Positions 1-7,588 of a stretch of DNA of 8,038 nt are shown here, one piece after another. The notes under the pieces are model-generated. The model made no database searches, was not told the DNA's origin, and was given only the letters and a program-made list of their open reading frames with translations. Source of the DNA: Azonexaceae bacterium (GTDB taxonomy: Bacteria > Pseudomonadota > Gammaproteobacteria > Burkholderiales > Rhodocyclaceae). A program made the position numbers and the translations under genes. Numbering within the stretch: position 1 is the first letter of the stretch; each line of letters starts with the position of its first letter. The DNA lies in the NCBI GenBank assembly GCA_009469665.1, contig SSTB01000096.1, positions 1 to 8,038 on the forward strand, given 5' to 3'.

Positions 1-513
1 GGCCTGGGGGCCGGCGTCCTCCACCAGGGCCAGGGTGCGCCGGGCGGCGGCCTCGTAATGGGGCGTGGCATCCTCGGCTATCCCGGGCTGGGTACCGAAG
101 CGGGAGAGGTAGGGCATCTGCCGCGCCAGGCTGGCGCACAGGGAATCCAGGGTGGTGACCGCCAGGCGCCCCGGATGATCGAGGAGCTTCCAGCCTTGCT
201 CCGCGTCGCGGGCGAGGGCGGTGCGGCCCAGATCGTAGGTGAGTTGCCGATGGGGCGCCTCGTCGCCGGGCCGCTCGCCAGTCGCCGCCAGTTCCAGGCT
301 GCTCAGGATGCGGTCGCGCATTTCGGCTGCCGCCTTGTTGGTGAAGGTCAGTGCCACCACTTCTTCGGGGTGATCCACCCGGGCCAGCAGGCCCAGTACC
401 CGCTGGGTCAGCAACTCCGTCTTGCCCGCCCCCGCCGGCGCCTCGACGATGAAGGACTGCGGCTCCAGGGCCCGGAGCCGTGCGGCGGCGTCGGCGGTGA
501 GAAGCTCAGTCAA
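1..513 (-). CDS. AddA-like UvrD/Rep-family DNA helicase, N-terminal 171 residues (3' part outside window)
   Basis: This is the N-terminus of a superfamily 1A helicase of the AddA/RecB type, expected to unwind and process double-strand-break ends in the cytoplasm. Seen in the sequence: a Walker A loop APAGAGKT at residues 25-32, motif Ia LTFTNKAAAEM at about 55-65, and the TTLDSLC segment at about 120-126 that follows motif Ia in UvrD/AddA proteins. The start is a TTG at 513-511; an in-frame TGA lies 22 bases upstream (537-535) and no ATG or GTG comes between, so TTG is the only sensible start. It overlaps the end of the preceding gene by 8 bases and has no clear Shine-Dalgarno, which suggests translational coupling. 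The natural partner is the AddB-like nuclease two genes upstream. The helicase core beyond motif Ib, and any nuclease domain, lie outside the window. Family assignment is firm; the exact AddA orthology is inferred. Confidence 0.94.
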   Translation of the reverse strand, partial: MTELLTADAAARLRALEPQSFIVEAPAGAGKTELLTQRVLGLLARVDHPEEVVALTFTNKAAAEMRDRILSSLELAATGERPGDEAPHRQLTYDLGRTALARDAEQGWKLLDHPGRLAVTTLDSLCASLARQMPYLSRFGTQPGIAEDATPHYEAAARRTLALVEDAGPQA

Positions 514-1279
514 TGGGAAACTCGACGATGGTCTTCAATATCCACGGGTCGGTGGCGGTATTGAGGCCGCGCCCTACGCCGAGGTTGACGGTCCAACCCC
601 GGTGCGCGATATCCAGAGTGAGGTAGGCGGTATGCTCCTGCTGCGGTCGGGGGGAAGGGTGGGCCAGTTTGCCCAGTTCGCTGTAGGTTTCGATGCCCAG
701 GCGGACGCCCGGCGCGACGCTGCGGGCCACCTTGAAGGCGGGACTCAGGTCGAAACCGCCGCGGTGCAGCTTGCGTGGCAGGCCGTAGCTGGCCAGAAGA
801 TTGGCGATCAGGAGCCAGTCTTCGTCGCGGTAGCCGACGATGGGGCGGATTTCCACGCTGTTGCGCCGCTCGTCGAAACGCCCGGTGGCGGTGACCAGTT
901 CGCCGTTGATGCCGGCGAACACCCCGCCGCTCTCCGGGGCCGGGGCGAAGATCCACTTCAATTGCAACTGCTGTCCGCCCAGATGGGTGTCGCCGTGGCG
1001 GTCGATGACGCTGGGAAAGAGAATGCTGAGTTCGGTGCGGGGGCCGAAAGCGTAGGAAATTTCCGGAGTGACCCGCAGGCCGAGATCGGTGGGCAGCTCG
1101 CCATTGGCCTCCCGTACCCGGCTGCGGCGCAAGGTGCGGCTGCTGTGGATTTCGAAGCCCCATTCCCCGGCTTCGCCGATGCCGTCGTCGTAGACGCGGA
1201 TTTCCGCCGGGATTTCGGCCTGGGCGTTCAAGGCCAGGAAAAGGGAGCCCAGGGCCAGGGCGCGCAGTAAGGGGTTCAT
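506..1279 (-). CDS. Putative outer-membrane beta-barrel or periplasmic protein with signal peptide (257 aa)
   Basis: I do not recognise the exact family. The start at 1277-1279 gives a textbook Sec signal peptide: MNPLLRALALGSLFLALNAQ with an A-Q-A box at residues 19-21 and predicted cleavage before Glu22. The open frame continues upstream to 1381, but that part lies inside the nuclease gene and would spoil the signal peptide. The mature part has alternating hydrophobic and polar stretches typical of beta strands, such as TPEISYAFGPRTELSILFPS, GVFAGINGELVTATGRF and VEIRPIVGYRDEDWLLIANL, with many Gly and aromatic residues and no cytoplasmic-enzyme motif. It ends VEFPID, without the classic C-terminal Phe of porins. 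It lies 31 bases after the nuclease stop, with only a weak GGA as ribosome binding site, and overlaps the next gene by 8 bases, so it appears to belong to the same transcript. A function in DNA repair is not implied by its sequence. Export is well supported; the beta-barrel call is inference. Confidence 0.75.
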   Translation of the reverse strand: MNPLLRALALGSLFLALNAQAEIPAEIRVYDDGIGEAGEWGFEIHSSRTLRRSRVREANGELPTDLGLRVTPEISYAFGPRTELSILFPSVIDRHGDTHLGGQQLQLKWIFAPAPESGGVFAGINGELVTATGRFDERRNSVEIRPIVGYRDEDWLLIANLLASYGLPRKLHRGGFDLSPAFKVARSVAPGVRLGIETYSELGKLAHPSPRPQQEHTAYLTLDIAHRGWTVNLGVGRGLNTATDPWILKTIVEFPID

Positions 1280-1310
1280 GGCAGATCCAGTCGATTCGGG
1301 GCAGCGGGAA

Positions 1311-3980
1311 TCATGGGGCCCCCTCAGGGCCGGGAAGCGCCGCCGCGCGCTCGGCCAGACGCAGCAGGGGCAGCACTTCACAATAAAGGAGGGCCTTGGG
1401 GTCGGCGAAGCGGACGGAGGCTTCTCCGGCGCCCACTTCGGCGGCGACCGCGCGCAAGCGTTCCTGCCAGTGGCGTAGCACCGCCGGCCAATCCGGGAAA
1501 TCCGCCGCGGGAAAAGCCTTGCGCTTGGGGTCGTCCAGGCCGGTGATGCCGGGCAGCAGATCCTTGCGCTCGCCCACCCCGGCGAAACCCGCTTCGTCCA
1601 GGTTTACCCGGGCGAAGGCGACGGCCGCCACCGGCTCGCCGCCGGCCAGGGGCACCGCCAGGGCGGCGTAGAGCGGCAATTGGGGTTCGGTGATGCGCTC
1701 CTCGGCCCAATTGCGGGTATCGATGCGGTGGCCGGTCTTGTAATCGATCACCGCCAGGCCGCCGTCGGCCAGGCGGTCGATGCGGTCGATCACCGTGCGC
1801 ACCTGAATGCCCTCGATGTCGAGCAGCACGGCCTGTTCGCAGGCCAGCACGGCGAAGTCTTGCCGTCCGGCTTCCACGGCCAGCCAAGCGTGCAGGAGCC
1901 GTTCCAGGCGCCCGGCCTCCAGTTGCCGGAAGCGGGGCGGCAATTCGCGATGGCTGGAATCCTCGAAGTCGGCCAGGGCCGCGGTCACCGCGGCGGCGAC
2001 GGCCGCCGCCAGGGCGTCGGCGTCCAGGGCCAGGAGCGCCGCCCGGTCGGCGACGCCGCGCCAGAAGTGTTCCAGGGCGCCGTGCACCAGGGTACCGCGC
2101 TCCATGGCGTCCAGGCCCTCCACGGCGGGGCGCAGGCTTCGGGCGCCCAGGCGGTACTGGTAGAAGGCCCAGGCCGGGCAGATGGCCTGGGCCTTGAGCA
2201 GCCCGGTGCCGCCGGGGACCTTTTCCCCAGGGGCCACGGCCGGGGCGCGGGCGTCGGCCAGGGATTCCAGGCGGGCCGGGGAGGGCCACGGGGGCGTAGC
2301 GCGGGGGGGCTGCGCCGCCCCTTCGGGGATGCCGGCCAGAAGGGGGCTGGGGCGCAGCAGGCGGGCGCCGTCCTGGCGCCGCCAGGAGAAGGTGATCGCG
2401 GGCGCCGCGCCAATGAGCCGGCGGTGCACGGCCGCGGCGAAGGCCAGTTCCACTTCTGCGCTGGCGTGGGGGCTGCCGGCGCGGCGCTGGATTTCCGCCG
2501 GCAGCAGGGGATTGGGGCGGGGGTTGGGCGGCCAACGATCGTCGTTCATGCCGGCGACCCACAGGGCGTCGAAAGTCAGGCCGGTGCTTTCCAGAATGCC
2601 CAGCACTTCGATGGACGGCTTGCCGCGGGTTTCCGGCTGAAAGACCTGTTCCCGGCACAGGGCGGCAAGGCGCCGCAGCGCTTCGCCGGCACCCACCGCG
2701 GGCAGCAATTCGTCGTAGCGGGCCAGGCCTTCCAGGGCAGCGAGGAAGCTGCGCCGCACCTGGTATTCCGGGCTCGAGAGGGGACGGTCGCCGGGCCATC
2801 CCAGCGCTTCGAGCCAGCCGAGGAAGACGCTGCCCCAGGCGGAAGGCGGCCGGCGGCGGGGACCGCCCTGGGCCAGGGTGGCGGCGAAGGCCTCCAGATG
2901 GCCGGCGAGCCGAGGCGCTTCGATCTTTTCGCGGGCATAGAGGCGCTTGACCAGCCGCTGCAGCGCCGGCAGGTCGGTGAAGAATTCCAGCTCGTCCCTG
3001 AGCGCCCGGTCGATGCGCGCCCGGGCGTCGGCCTCGCCCTGGCCGGCGGACCAGAAGGGCGACAGGAGCAGGGCGGAAAAGACGGCCTGCTCGTGCCGGG
3101 GGCTGACGCCCAGGGCCAGGAGGTCCAGGGCCGCGGCCGCCAGGGGCTGACTGGCCAGGGGGCGGCCGAGGGAGATGTTGAACATCCGCGGGCTGTCCGG
3201 CGCCCCGGGGGCGAGAATTTCCGGGTGCAGGGCGTCCTCCAGGGCGAAGCCGAGGGCGTCCAGGCGTTCCGCCAGGTCAGGGACGACGATGCCCAGGCGG
3301 GCGTCCGGGTCGGCGGCGAGGGCGTCCCGCGCCCAGGCGGCGATGGCCAGGGCTTCGGCCTGGGCGTCGTCGCAGGCCAGACGGTGTCGGGCCGTCGCCG
3401 GCATTGCGCCGGCCGGGTATTCGCCGACCCGGACGCCGCGTTCGCCCAAAGTCTGGCGCAGACGCAGCTCTTCCGGGGTGTAGCGGTCGAAGCCGGCGAA
3501 GTCCACCGCCGCGGGCAGGGGGACCGACCCGGCGGCGATGAGGCTGCGGGCGATTTCCGGCAGGCGGGCCGCCTCCGTCCAGCCGCCAGCCGCGCAGCGC
3601 TTGCGGAATTCCCGGCGCCAGGCGACGAAGAGGCGGCCTTCCTCCGCCAGGGCGGCGGGGGGCAGTTCCAGGTTCCAGATGAGGGCCAGGGCATGCGCTT
3701 CATGGGCCGCGGCCGCGAGACCGGCCAGGTCGAAGAGGGGCAGGGTGTCGTCGGGCAGCGAGGCGGCGATCACCTGTTCCCACAGCAGCCTTTCGCAGGC
3801 GCCGTCGAGCAGACGCAGCGTGGGTCCGCTGCCGTCCAGGGCCGCGTCTTCCACCAGGCGGGCCAACCAGGCGCCCACGGTGAAGGCGGCGGGGGTCTCC
3901 CAGGTGCCGTCCGCCCCGGCGGGGACCGCGCTGCGCAGGGCCTCGGCCAGGCGGGCGGTGGCGCAGAGGGTCAGGGCCAC
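1311..3980 (-). CDS. AddB-like 'probable DNA repair protein' with C-terminal PD-(D/E)XK (RecB-type) nuclease domain, 889 aa
   Basis: Cytoplasmic double-strand-break repair protein, the expected partner of the AddA-like helicase downstream. The C-terminal domain (about 595-889) shows the RecB-family nuclease signature in order: ERGTLVHGALEHFW with His633, VIDRID with Asp732, VIDYKTG with Asp746 and Lys748, and EPQLPLY with Gln767 and Tyr771. The catalytic set is intact. The segment LWVAGMNDDRWPPNPRPNPL (473-492) matches the conserved 'GlneG.wP' region of the inactive-helicase part of AddB proteins. The length fits the roughly 900-residue family known as TIGR03623, related to AddB. No Walker A loop is visible at the N-terminus, and the four-cysteine iron-sulfur motif of Bacillus-type AddB is absent: around the nuclease domain only Cys601, Cys714 and one Cys near the C-terminus are seen. 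The start is GTG at 3980-3978, seven bases after the uvrA stop and without a clear Shine-Dalgarno, so translation is probably coupled to uvrA. Confidence 0.93.
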   Translation of the reverse strand: MALTLCATARLAEALRSAVPAGADGTWETPAAFTVGAWLARLVEDAALDGSGPTLRLLDGACERLLWEQVIAASLPDDTLPLFDLAGLAAAAHEAHALALIWNLELPPAALAEEGRLFVAWRREFRKRCAAGGWTEAARLPEIARSLIAAGSVPLPAAVDFAGFDRYTPEELRLRQTLGERGVRVGEYPAGAMPATARHRLACDDAQAEALAIAAWARDALAADPDARLGIVVPDLAERLDALGFALEDALHPEILAPGAPDSPRMFNISLGRPLASQPLAAAALDLLALGVSPRHEQAVFSALLLSPFWSAGQGEADARARIDRALRDELEFFTDLPALQRLVKRLYAREKIEAPRLAGHLEAFAATLAQGGPRRRPPSAWGSVFLGWLEALGWPGDRPLSSPEYQVRRSFLAALEGLARYDELLPAVGAGEALRRLAALCREQVFQPETRGKPSIEVLGILESTGLTFDALWVAGMNDDRWPPNPRPNPLLPAEIQRRAGSPHASAEVELAFAAAVHRRLIGAAPAITFSWRRQDGARLLRPSPLLAGIPEGAAQPPRATPPWPSPARLESLADARAPAVAPGEKVPGGTGLLKAQAICPAWAFYQYRLGARSLRPAVEGLDAMERGTLVHGALEHFWRGVADRAALLALDADALAAAVAAAVTAALADFEDSSHRELPPRFRQLEAGRLERLLHAWLAVEAGRQDFAVLACEQAVLLDIEGIQVRTVIDRIDRLADGGLAVIDYKTGHRIDTRNWAEERITEPQLPLYAALAVPLAGGEPVAAVAFARVNLDEAGFAGVGERKDLLPGITGLDDPKRKAFPAADFPDWPAVLRHWQERLRAVAAEVGAGEASVRFADPKALLYCEVLPLLRLAERAAALPGPEGAP

Positions 3981-3987
3981 GGCGCAG

Positions 3988-6810
3988 TCAGTCGCAGGCC
4001 AGGAGGGGCTTCAGAAAGCGCCCGGTGTAACTGGCGGCTTCCCGGGCCACCGCCTCCGGCGTGCCGGCCACCAGGATGCGCCCGCCGCCGTCGCCGCCTT
4101 CGGGGCCGAGGTCCACCAGCCAGTCGGCGGTCTTGATCACGTCGAGGTTGTGCTCGATGACCACCACGGTGTTGCCGTGGTCGGCCAGGCGGTGGAGTAC
4201 GGTGAGCAGCAGTTCGATGTCGGCGAAATGGAGCCCGGTGGTGGGTTCGTCCAGGATGTAGAGGGTGCGGCCGGTGTCGCGCTTGGAGAGTTCGAGGCCC
4301 AGCTTGACCCGTTGCGCCTCGCCGCCGGAGAGGGTGGTGGCGCTCTGCCCCAGGGTGATGTACGAGAGGCCCACGTCCACCAGGGTTTGCAGCTTTCTGG
4401 CGATCACCGGTACGGGATCGAAGAATTCCCGCGCCTGCTCGACGGTCATGCCCAGGATGTCGTGGATGTTCTTGCCCTTGTATTGGATTTCCAGGGTTTC
4501 CCGGTTGTAGCGCTTGCCGTGGCAGACGTCGCAGGGGACGTAAATGTCCGGCAGGAAGTGCATCTCCACCTTGATCATGCCGTCGCCCTGGCAGGCCTCG
4601 CAGCGCCCTCCCTTGACGTTGAAACTGAAGCGCCCCGGCCCGTAGCCCCGGGCGCGGGCTTCCGGCACGCCGGAAAAGAGGTCGCGGATGGGGGTGAGGA
4701 GCCCGGTGTAGGTGGCCGGGTTGGAACGCGGCGTGCGGCCGATGGGCGACTGGTCTACGTTGATGACCTTGTCGAACAGGTCCAGGCCCTCGATGTCCTC
4801 GTGGGCCGCGGGCTCCGCCGTGGAGCCGTAGAGATGCTTGGCCGCCGCGGCGTAGAGGGTGTCGTTGATGAGCGTCGACTTGCCCGAGCCGGAAACGCCG
4901 GTGATGCAGGTGAACAGCCCCACCGGAATTTCCAGGGTGACGTCCTTCAAGTTATTGCCACTGGCGCCGATGACCTTGAGCTGTTTCGTCGGGTTGGGCA
5001 CCCGGCGCTTCCCCGGGACCGCGATCTGCTTCTTGCCCGAGAGGTAGGCGCCGGTGAGGGAATTGGGGTGCCTCGCCACTTCGTCCGGCTCACCCTCGGC
5101 GACGATGGCGCCGCCATGGACCCCGGCGCCGGGGCCGATATCCACCACGTAGTCGGCCAGGCGGATGGCGTCCTCGTCGTGCTCGACGACGATCACCGTA
5201 TTGCCGATGTCCCGCAATTGCTGCAGGGTTTGCAAGAGCCGCGCGTTATCCCGCTGGTGCAGGCCGATGGAAGGTTCGTCCAGGACGTACATGACCCCGG
5301 TGAGACCGGAACCGATCTGCGACGCCAGCCGAATGCGCTGGGCTTCGCCGCCGGAGAGAGTCTCGGCGGAACGCTCCAGGCACAGGTAATCCAGGCCCAC
5401 GTTGATGAGGAAGGAGAGCCGCGAGGTGATCTCCTTCAAAATCTTCTCCGCCACCTGGGCCTTGTGGCCTGTCATCTGCAGCAGGTTGAAGTAATTGCGC
5501 GCCTCGCCCAGGGGCAGGCGGCTGATTTCGTGCAGGGTCTTTTCCCCCACCCGCACGTGGCGGGCTTCAGTGCGCAGGCGGGTGCCGGCGCACTGGGGGC
5601 AGGCCGTGTTGCTGATGAATTTGGCCAGTTCCTCGCGCACCGCCAGGGAATCCGTCTCTTTGTAACGCCGCTCCAAGTTATGGACGATGCCCTCGAAGCT
5701 GTGCTCCCGCGTCACCAGCCGGCCCCGCTCGTTCAAATACTGGAAGGGCAGCACATCGCGGCCTGAGCCGTAGAGCACCACCTTCTGCACCGCTTCCGGC
5801 AGTTGCTCGAAGGGCGTGTCGATATCGAAGGCGAAGTGCGCGGCCAGGGAGGCCAGCATCTGGAAATAGAACTGGTTGCGCTTGTCCCAGCCGCGAATGG
5901 CGCCGGCGGCCAGGGACAGCTCCGGGTGGGCGACGACCCGCTTGGGGTCGAAGAACTGGATCACCCCCAGGCCGTCGCACTTGGGGCAGGCGCCCATGGG
6001 ATTGTTGAAGGAGAAGAGGCGCGGTTCCAGTTCCTGCAAGGCATAGGAACACACCGGGCAGGCGAACTTGGCGGAGAACAGGTGTTCCTTCTCGCTCTCC
6101 ATCTCCAGGGCGATGGCCCGGCCGTCGGCGTGGCGGAGCGCCGTCTCGAAGGATTCGGCCAGGCGCTGGCGCATGTCCTCCCGCACCTTCAGGCGATCGA
6201 CGACCACATCCACATCGTGCTTCTGCATCTTGTTGAGCTTGGGCACGTCGTCGATCTCGTACACCGTGCCGTCCACCCGCACCCGGGCGAAGCCCTGGGC
6301 GCGCAGTTCGGCAAAGAGATCCAGTTGCTCGCCCTTACGGGCCGCCACCACGGGGGCCAGGATCATCAGCTTGGTTTCTTCCGGCAGGGCCAGAACGTGA
6401 TCGACCATCTGAGAAACCGTCTGGGCCTCCAGGGGCTGCCCGTGCTCCGGGCAGTAGGGCGTGCCGGCCCGGGCGAAGAGCAGGCGCAGGTAATCGTGGA
6501 TTTCGGTGACCGTGCCCACCGTGGAGCGCGGGTTATGGCTGGTGGCCTTCTGCTCGATGGAAATGGCCGGCGACAGGCCCTCGATGAGGTCCACGTCCGG
6601 CTTCTCCATCAATTGCAAAAACTGGCGGGCGTAGGCGGAAAGCGACTCCACGTAACGCCGTTGCCCCTCCGCGTAGAGGGTGTCGAAGGCCAGGGAAGAC
6701 TTGCCGGAACCGGAAAGCCCGGTGATGACGATGAGCTTGTCCCGGGGCAGGTCGAGGTTGATGTTCTTGAGATTGTGGGTGCGGGCACCGCGGATGCGGA
6801 TTTCTTCCAT
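3988..6810 (-). CDS. uvrA: UvrA, excinuclease ABC subunit A (940 aa)
   Basis: Damage-sensing ATPase of nucleotide excision repair; as a dimer it loads UvrB onto damaged DNA in the cytoplasm. The length equals that of E. coli UvrA (940). Both ABC modules are complete. Module 1 has Walker [10 protein letters not shown] at 31-39, signature LSGGEAQR at 485-492, DEPSIGL at 511-517 and the switch His544. Module 2 has GVSGSGKST at 638-646, LSGGEAQR at 827-834, DEPTTGL at 854-860 and His887. The insertion-domain zinc site is formed by Cys251, Cys254, Cys275 and Cys278, and the second zinc finger by Cys737, Cys740, Cys760 and Cys763; a further CxxC pair is at 404/407. The N-terminus [19 protein letters not shown] is canonical and fixes the ATG at 6808-6810. 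It is probably the first gene of a run with the nuclease, the envelope protein and the helicase. No key residue is missing. Confidence 0.99.
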   Translation of the reverse strand: MEEIRIRGARTHNLKNINLDLPRDKLIVITGLSGSGKSSLAFDTLYAEGQRRYVESLSAYARQFLQLMEKPDVDLIEGLSPAISIEQKATSHNPRSTVGTVTEIHDYLRLLFARAGTPYCPEHGQPLEAQTVSQMVDHVLALPEETKLMILAPVVAARKGEQLDLFAELRAQGFARVRVDGTVYEIDDVPKLNKMQKHDVDVVVDRLKVREDMRQRLAESFETALRHADGRAIALEMESEKEHLFSAKFACPVCSYALQELEPRLFSFNNPMGACPKCDGLGVIQFFDPKRVVAHPELSLAAGAIRGWDKRNQFYFQMLASLAAHFAFDIDTPFEQLPEAVQKVVLYGSGRDVLPFQYLNERGRLVTREHSFEGIVHNLERRYKETDSLAVREELAKFISNTACPQCAGTRLRTEARHVRVGEKTLHEISRLPLGEARNYFNLLQMTGHKAQVAEKILKEITSRLSFLINVGLDYLCLERSAETLSGGEAQRIRLASQIGSGLTGVMYVLDEPSIGLHQRDNARLLQTLQQLRDIGNTVIVVEHDEDAIRLADYVVDIGPGAGVHGGAIVAEGEPDEVARHPNSLTGAYLSGKKQIAVPGKRRVPNPTKQLKVIGASGNNLKDVTLEIPVGLFTCITGVSGSGKSTLINDTLYAAAAKHLYGSTAEPAAHEDIEGLDLFDKVINVDQSPIGRTPRSNPATYTGLLTPIRDLFSGVPEARARGYGPGRFSFNVKGGRCEACQGDGMIKVEMHFLPDIYVPCDVCHGKRYNRETLEIQYKGKNIHDILGMTVEQAREFFDPVPVIARKLQTLVDVGLSYITLGQSATTLSGGEAQRVKLGLELSKRDTGRTLYILDEPTTGLHFADIELLLTVLHRLADHGNTVVVIEHNLDVIKTADWLVDLGPEGGDGGGRILVAGTPEAVAREAASYTGRFLKPLLACD

Positions 6811-6860
6811 GGCGGGGCGGGGGACGGCGGGGAAACCGACAACTATACGCGGTGCGGTGA
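6811..6860 (-). promoter_or_regulatory. uvrA leader with candidate -10 box
   Basis: Fifty bases separate the toxin stop from the uvrA ATG. On the minus strand the sequence TATAGT (6847-6842) matches the -10 consensus at five of six positions, and would place the transcript start near 6835, about 25 bases before the ATG. No convincing -35 box is present 16-18 bases further upstream. No LexA box (CTGT-N8-ACAG) is visible in the gap. The leader just before the ATG is a C-rich run with no purine-rich Shine-Dalgarno. Read-through from the toxin-antitoxin operon is an alternative source of uvrA transcription. Confidence 0.35.
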
Positions 6861-7283
6861 CTAAAAGAGAGCGGCTCCTGTCGCCACGAGGGCTTTGCGC
6901 AGCGCCGCATCCAGCGTTGCCAGGGGCAGACCCTCGCGCAGCGCCAGTTCAAGATAGGCCGCGTCGTAAGTGGAAAGTCCGAAGCGCCGTGCCAGATTGA
7001 GGGTGTCATGGAGCGCGTGGCGTGTCGATTCGTCATCGGTGACGATGGCCATGTCCTGCAAGACCCCGAGAAACCTGGCACTGTGGGCCTCGCTGAGTAG
7101 CCCCCGGGATTCGGCCCGGGCGATGACATTCCCCGCCTCCAGGGACCAAAGCGCCGGCACGACGGCTTGGGCACCGGCGCTTTCCATGCGCTCCAGTACC
7201 CCGGCAGCGTACTCGCGATCCGCCACTGAACCGTCGCCGAACAGCCAGCGCATGACCACCGAGTTGTCGAGGACAAAGCGCAT
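6861..7283 (-). CDS. vapC: VapC-type PIN-domain ribonuclease toxin (140 aa)
   Basis: Toxin of a type II toxin-antitoxin pair; PIN-domain toxins are Mg-dependent ribonucleases that block translation, often by cutting tRNA or rRNA. The protein starts [15 protein letters not shown], with the first acidic residue Asp6, followed by Glu49 ([14 protein letters not shown]), Asp107 ([12 protein letters not shown]) and Asp125 ([13 protein letters not shown]). The four acidic residues of the PIN active site and the 140-residue length are as expected, so the toxin looks intact. The ATG at 7283-7281 shares one base with the antitoxin stop (TGATG arrangement), so translation is coupled to the antitoxin. 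A TTG just upstream (7286-7284) is also open, but the ATG gives the usual VapC N-terminus. The RNA target cannot be read from the sequence. Confidence 0.94.
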   Translation of the reverse strand: MRFVLDNSVVMRWLFGDGSVADREYAAGVLERMESAGAQAVVPALWSLEAGNVIARAESRGLLSEAHSARFLGVLQDMAIVTDDESTRHALHDTLNLARRFGLSTYDAAYLELALREGLPLATLDAALRKALVATGAALF

Positions 7284-7531
7284 CAATCGCGCCCTTCTTC
7301 GATCAGTGCCTTGATGTCAACCGCCGCCGCCGGGCGTTCGTCCATGAAGACCCGCATACGGCCCGCCGCCGCGGAGGTCTTTTGGGCATCGGCTGAGTGG
7401 ATGGGCGACAGATCGGCGATCGGCCGGCCCCGCTGGGTGATGACGAAGCTCCCTCCCGCCTGGACCTTACGCAGGATTTCCGGCAGATGAGTCTTGGCGT
7501 CGTAAGCGCCGATTTCCTTGGGCGTTCCCAT
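7283..7531 (-). CDS. vapB: VapB-type antitoxin, Phd/YefM family (82 aa)
   Basis: Antitoxin that binds and neutralises the PIN toxin encoded immediately downstream, and usually represses its own operon. Residues 1-43 form the Phd/YefM DNA-binding domain, with IGAYDAKTHLPEILRKVQAG followed by SFVITQRGRPIADLSP, the classic 'prevent-host-death' pattern. The C-terminal tail (about 60-82, with VFMDERP and VDIKALIEEGRD) is the likely toxin-binding part. The start at 7531-7529 was chosen because a strong Shine-Dalgarno GAGGAG lies six bases upstream and the Phd domain begins right after it. The longer open frame to 7588 would run through the promoter. The stop codon overlaps the toxin ATG by one base. 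Phd-type antitoxins paired with PIN toxins are common, so the vapB name follows the partner. Confidence 0.92.
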   Translation of the reverse strand: MGTPKEIGAYDAKTHLPEILRKVQAGGSFVITQRGRPIADLSPIHSADAQKTSAAAGRMRVFMDERPAAAVDIKALIEEGRD

Positions 7532-7537
7532 AGCGTT

Positions 7538-7543
7538 CTCCTC
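7538..7543 (-). promoter_or_regulatory. Shine-Dalgarno of the vapBC operon
   Basis: The minus strand reads GAGGAG followed by six bases and then ATG. This is a near-ideal ribosome binding site and decides the antitoxin start. It stands out because the repair genes further along have no comparable site. Confidence 0.85.
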
Positions 7544-7552
7544 GGGGTTCGG

Positions 7553-7574
7553 ATAGACCAGTATATAGACCGGT
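7553..7574. repeat. Tandem 10-base repeat, candidate VapB/VapBC operator
   Basis: The plus strand carries ATAGACCAGT at 7553-7562 and ATAGACCGGT at 7565-7574. The two copies differ at one base and repeat every 12 bases, about one helical turn. The second copy overlaps the perfect palindrome GACCGGTC (7568-7575). The pair surrounds the candidate -10 box of the antitoxin operon, the position expected for an autoregulatory operator of a Phd-type antitoxin. The repeat is seen directly; the operator role is inference. Confidence 0.6.
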
Positions 7575-7588
7575 CCAGTGCCGAGCAA
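7560..7588 (-). promoter_or_regulatory. Candidate sigma-70 promoter of vapBC
   Basis: On the minus strand TTGCTC (7588-7583) and TATACT (7565-7560) are separated by exactly 17 bases. The -10 matches the consensus at five of six positions and the -35 keeps the TTG. Transcription would start near 7553, leaving a leader of about 20 bases containing the strong ribosome binding site. The -10 lies between and partly within the two operator-like repeats. Confidence 0.55.

Noticed and set aside
422..1270. Plus-strand frame of 282 codons opposite the signal-peptide gene
   Set aside because: The minus-strand reading has a clear signal peptide and clean gene junctions; the plus-strand reading has neither.
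1378..2799. Minus-strand frame of 473 codons in another phase within the nuclease gene
   Set aside because: It is almost entirely Pro/Arg/Gly, the typical out-of-phase reading of GC-rich coding sequence.
1680..4136. Plus-strand open frame of 818 codons opposite the nuclease gene
   Set aside because: It is an antisense shadow in GC-rich DNA. Its translation is Gly/Gln/Arg-rich low-complexity sequence with no domain, while the opposite strand carries intact nuclease motifs.
3538..5766. Plus-strand open frame of 742 codons, partly opposite uvrA
   Set aside because: It spans the ends of two real genes on the other strand and has no recognisable domain; both UvrA ATPase modules are intact on the minus strand.
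5803..6864. Plus-strand open frame of 353 codons opposite the first third of uvrA
   Set aside because: It is an antisense shadow of conserved UvrA codons, with no independent motif.
6840..6900. Possible LexA box near CTGTCGCC upstream of uvrA
   Set aside because: The half-site CTGT is present near 6880 but lacks the matching ACAG eight bases later, and it lies inside the toxin gene.
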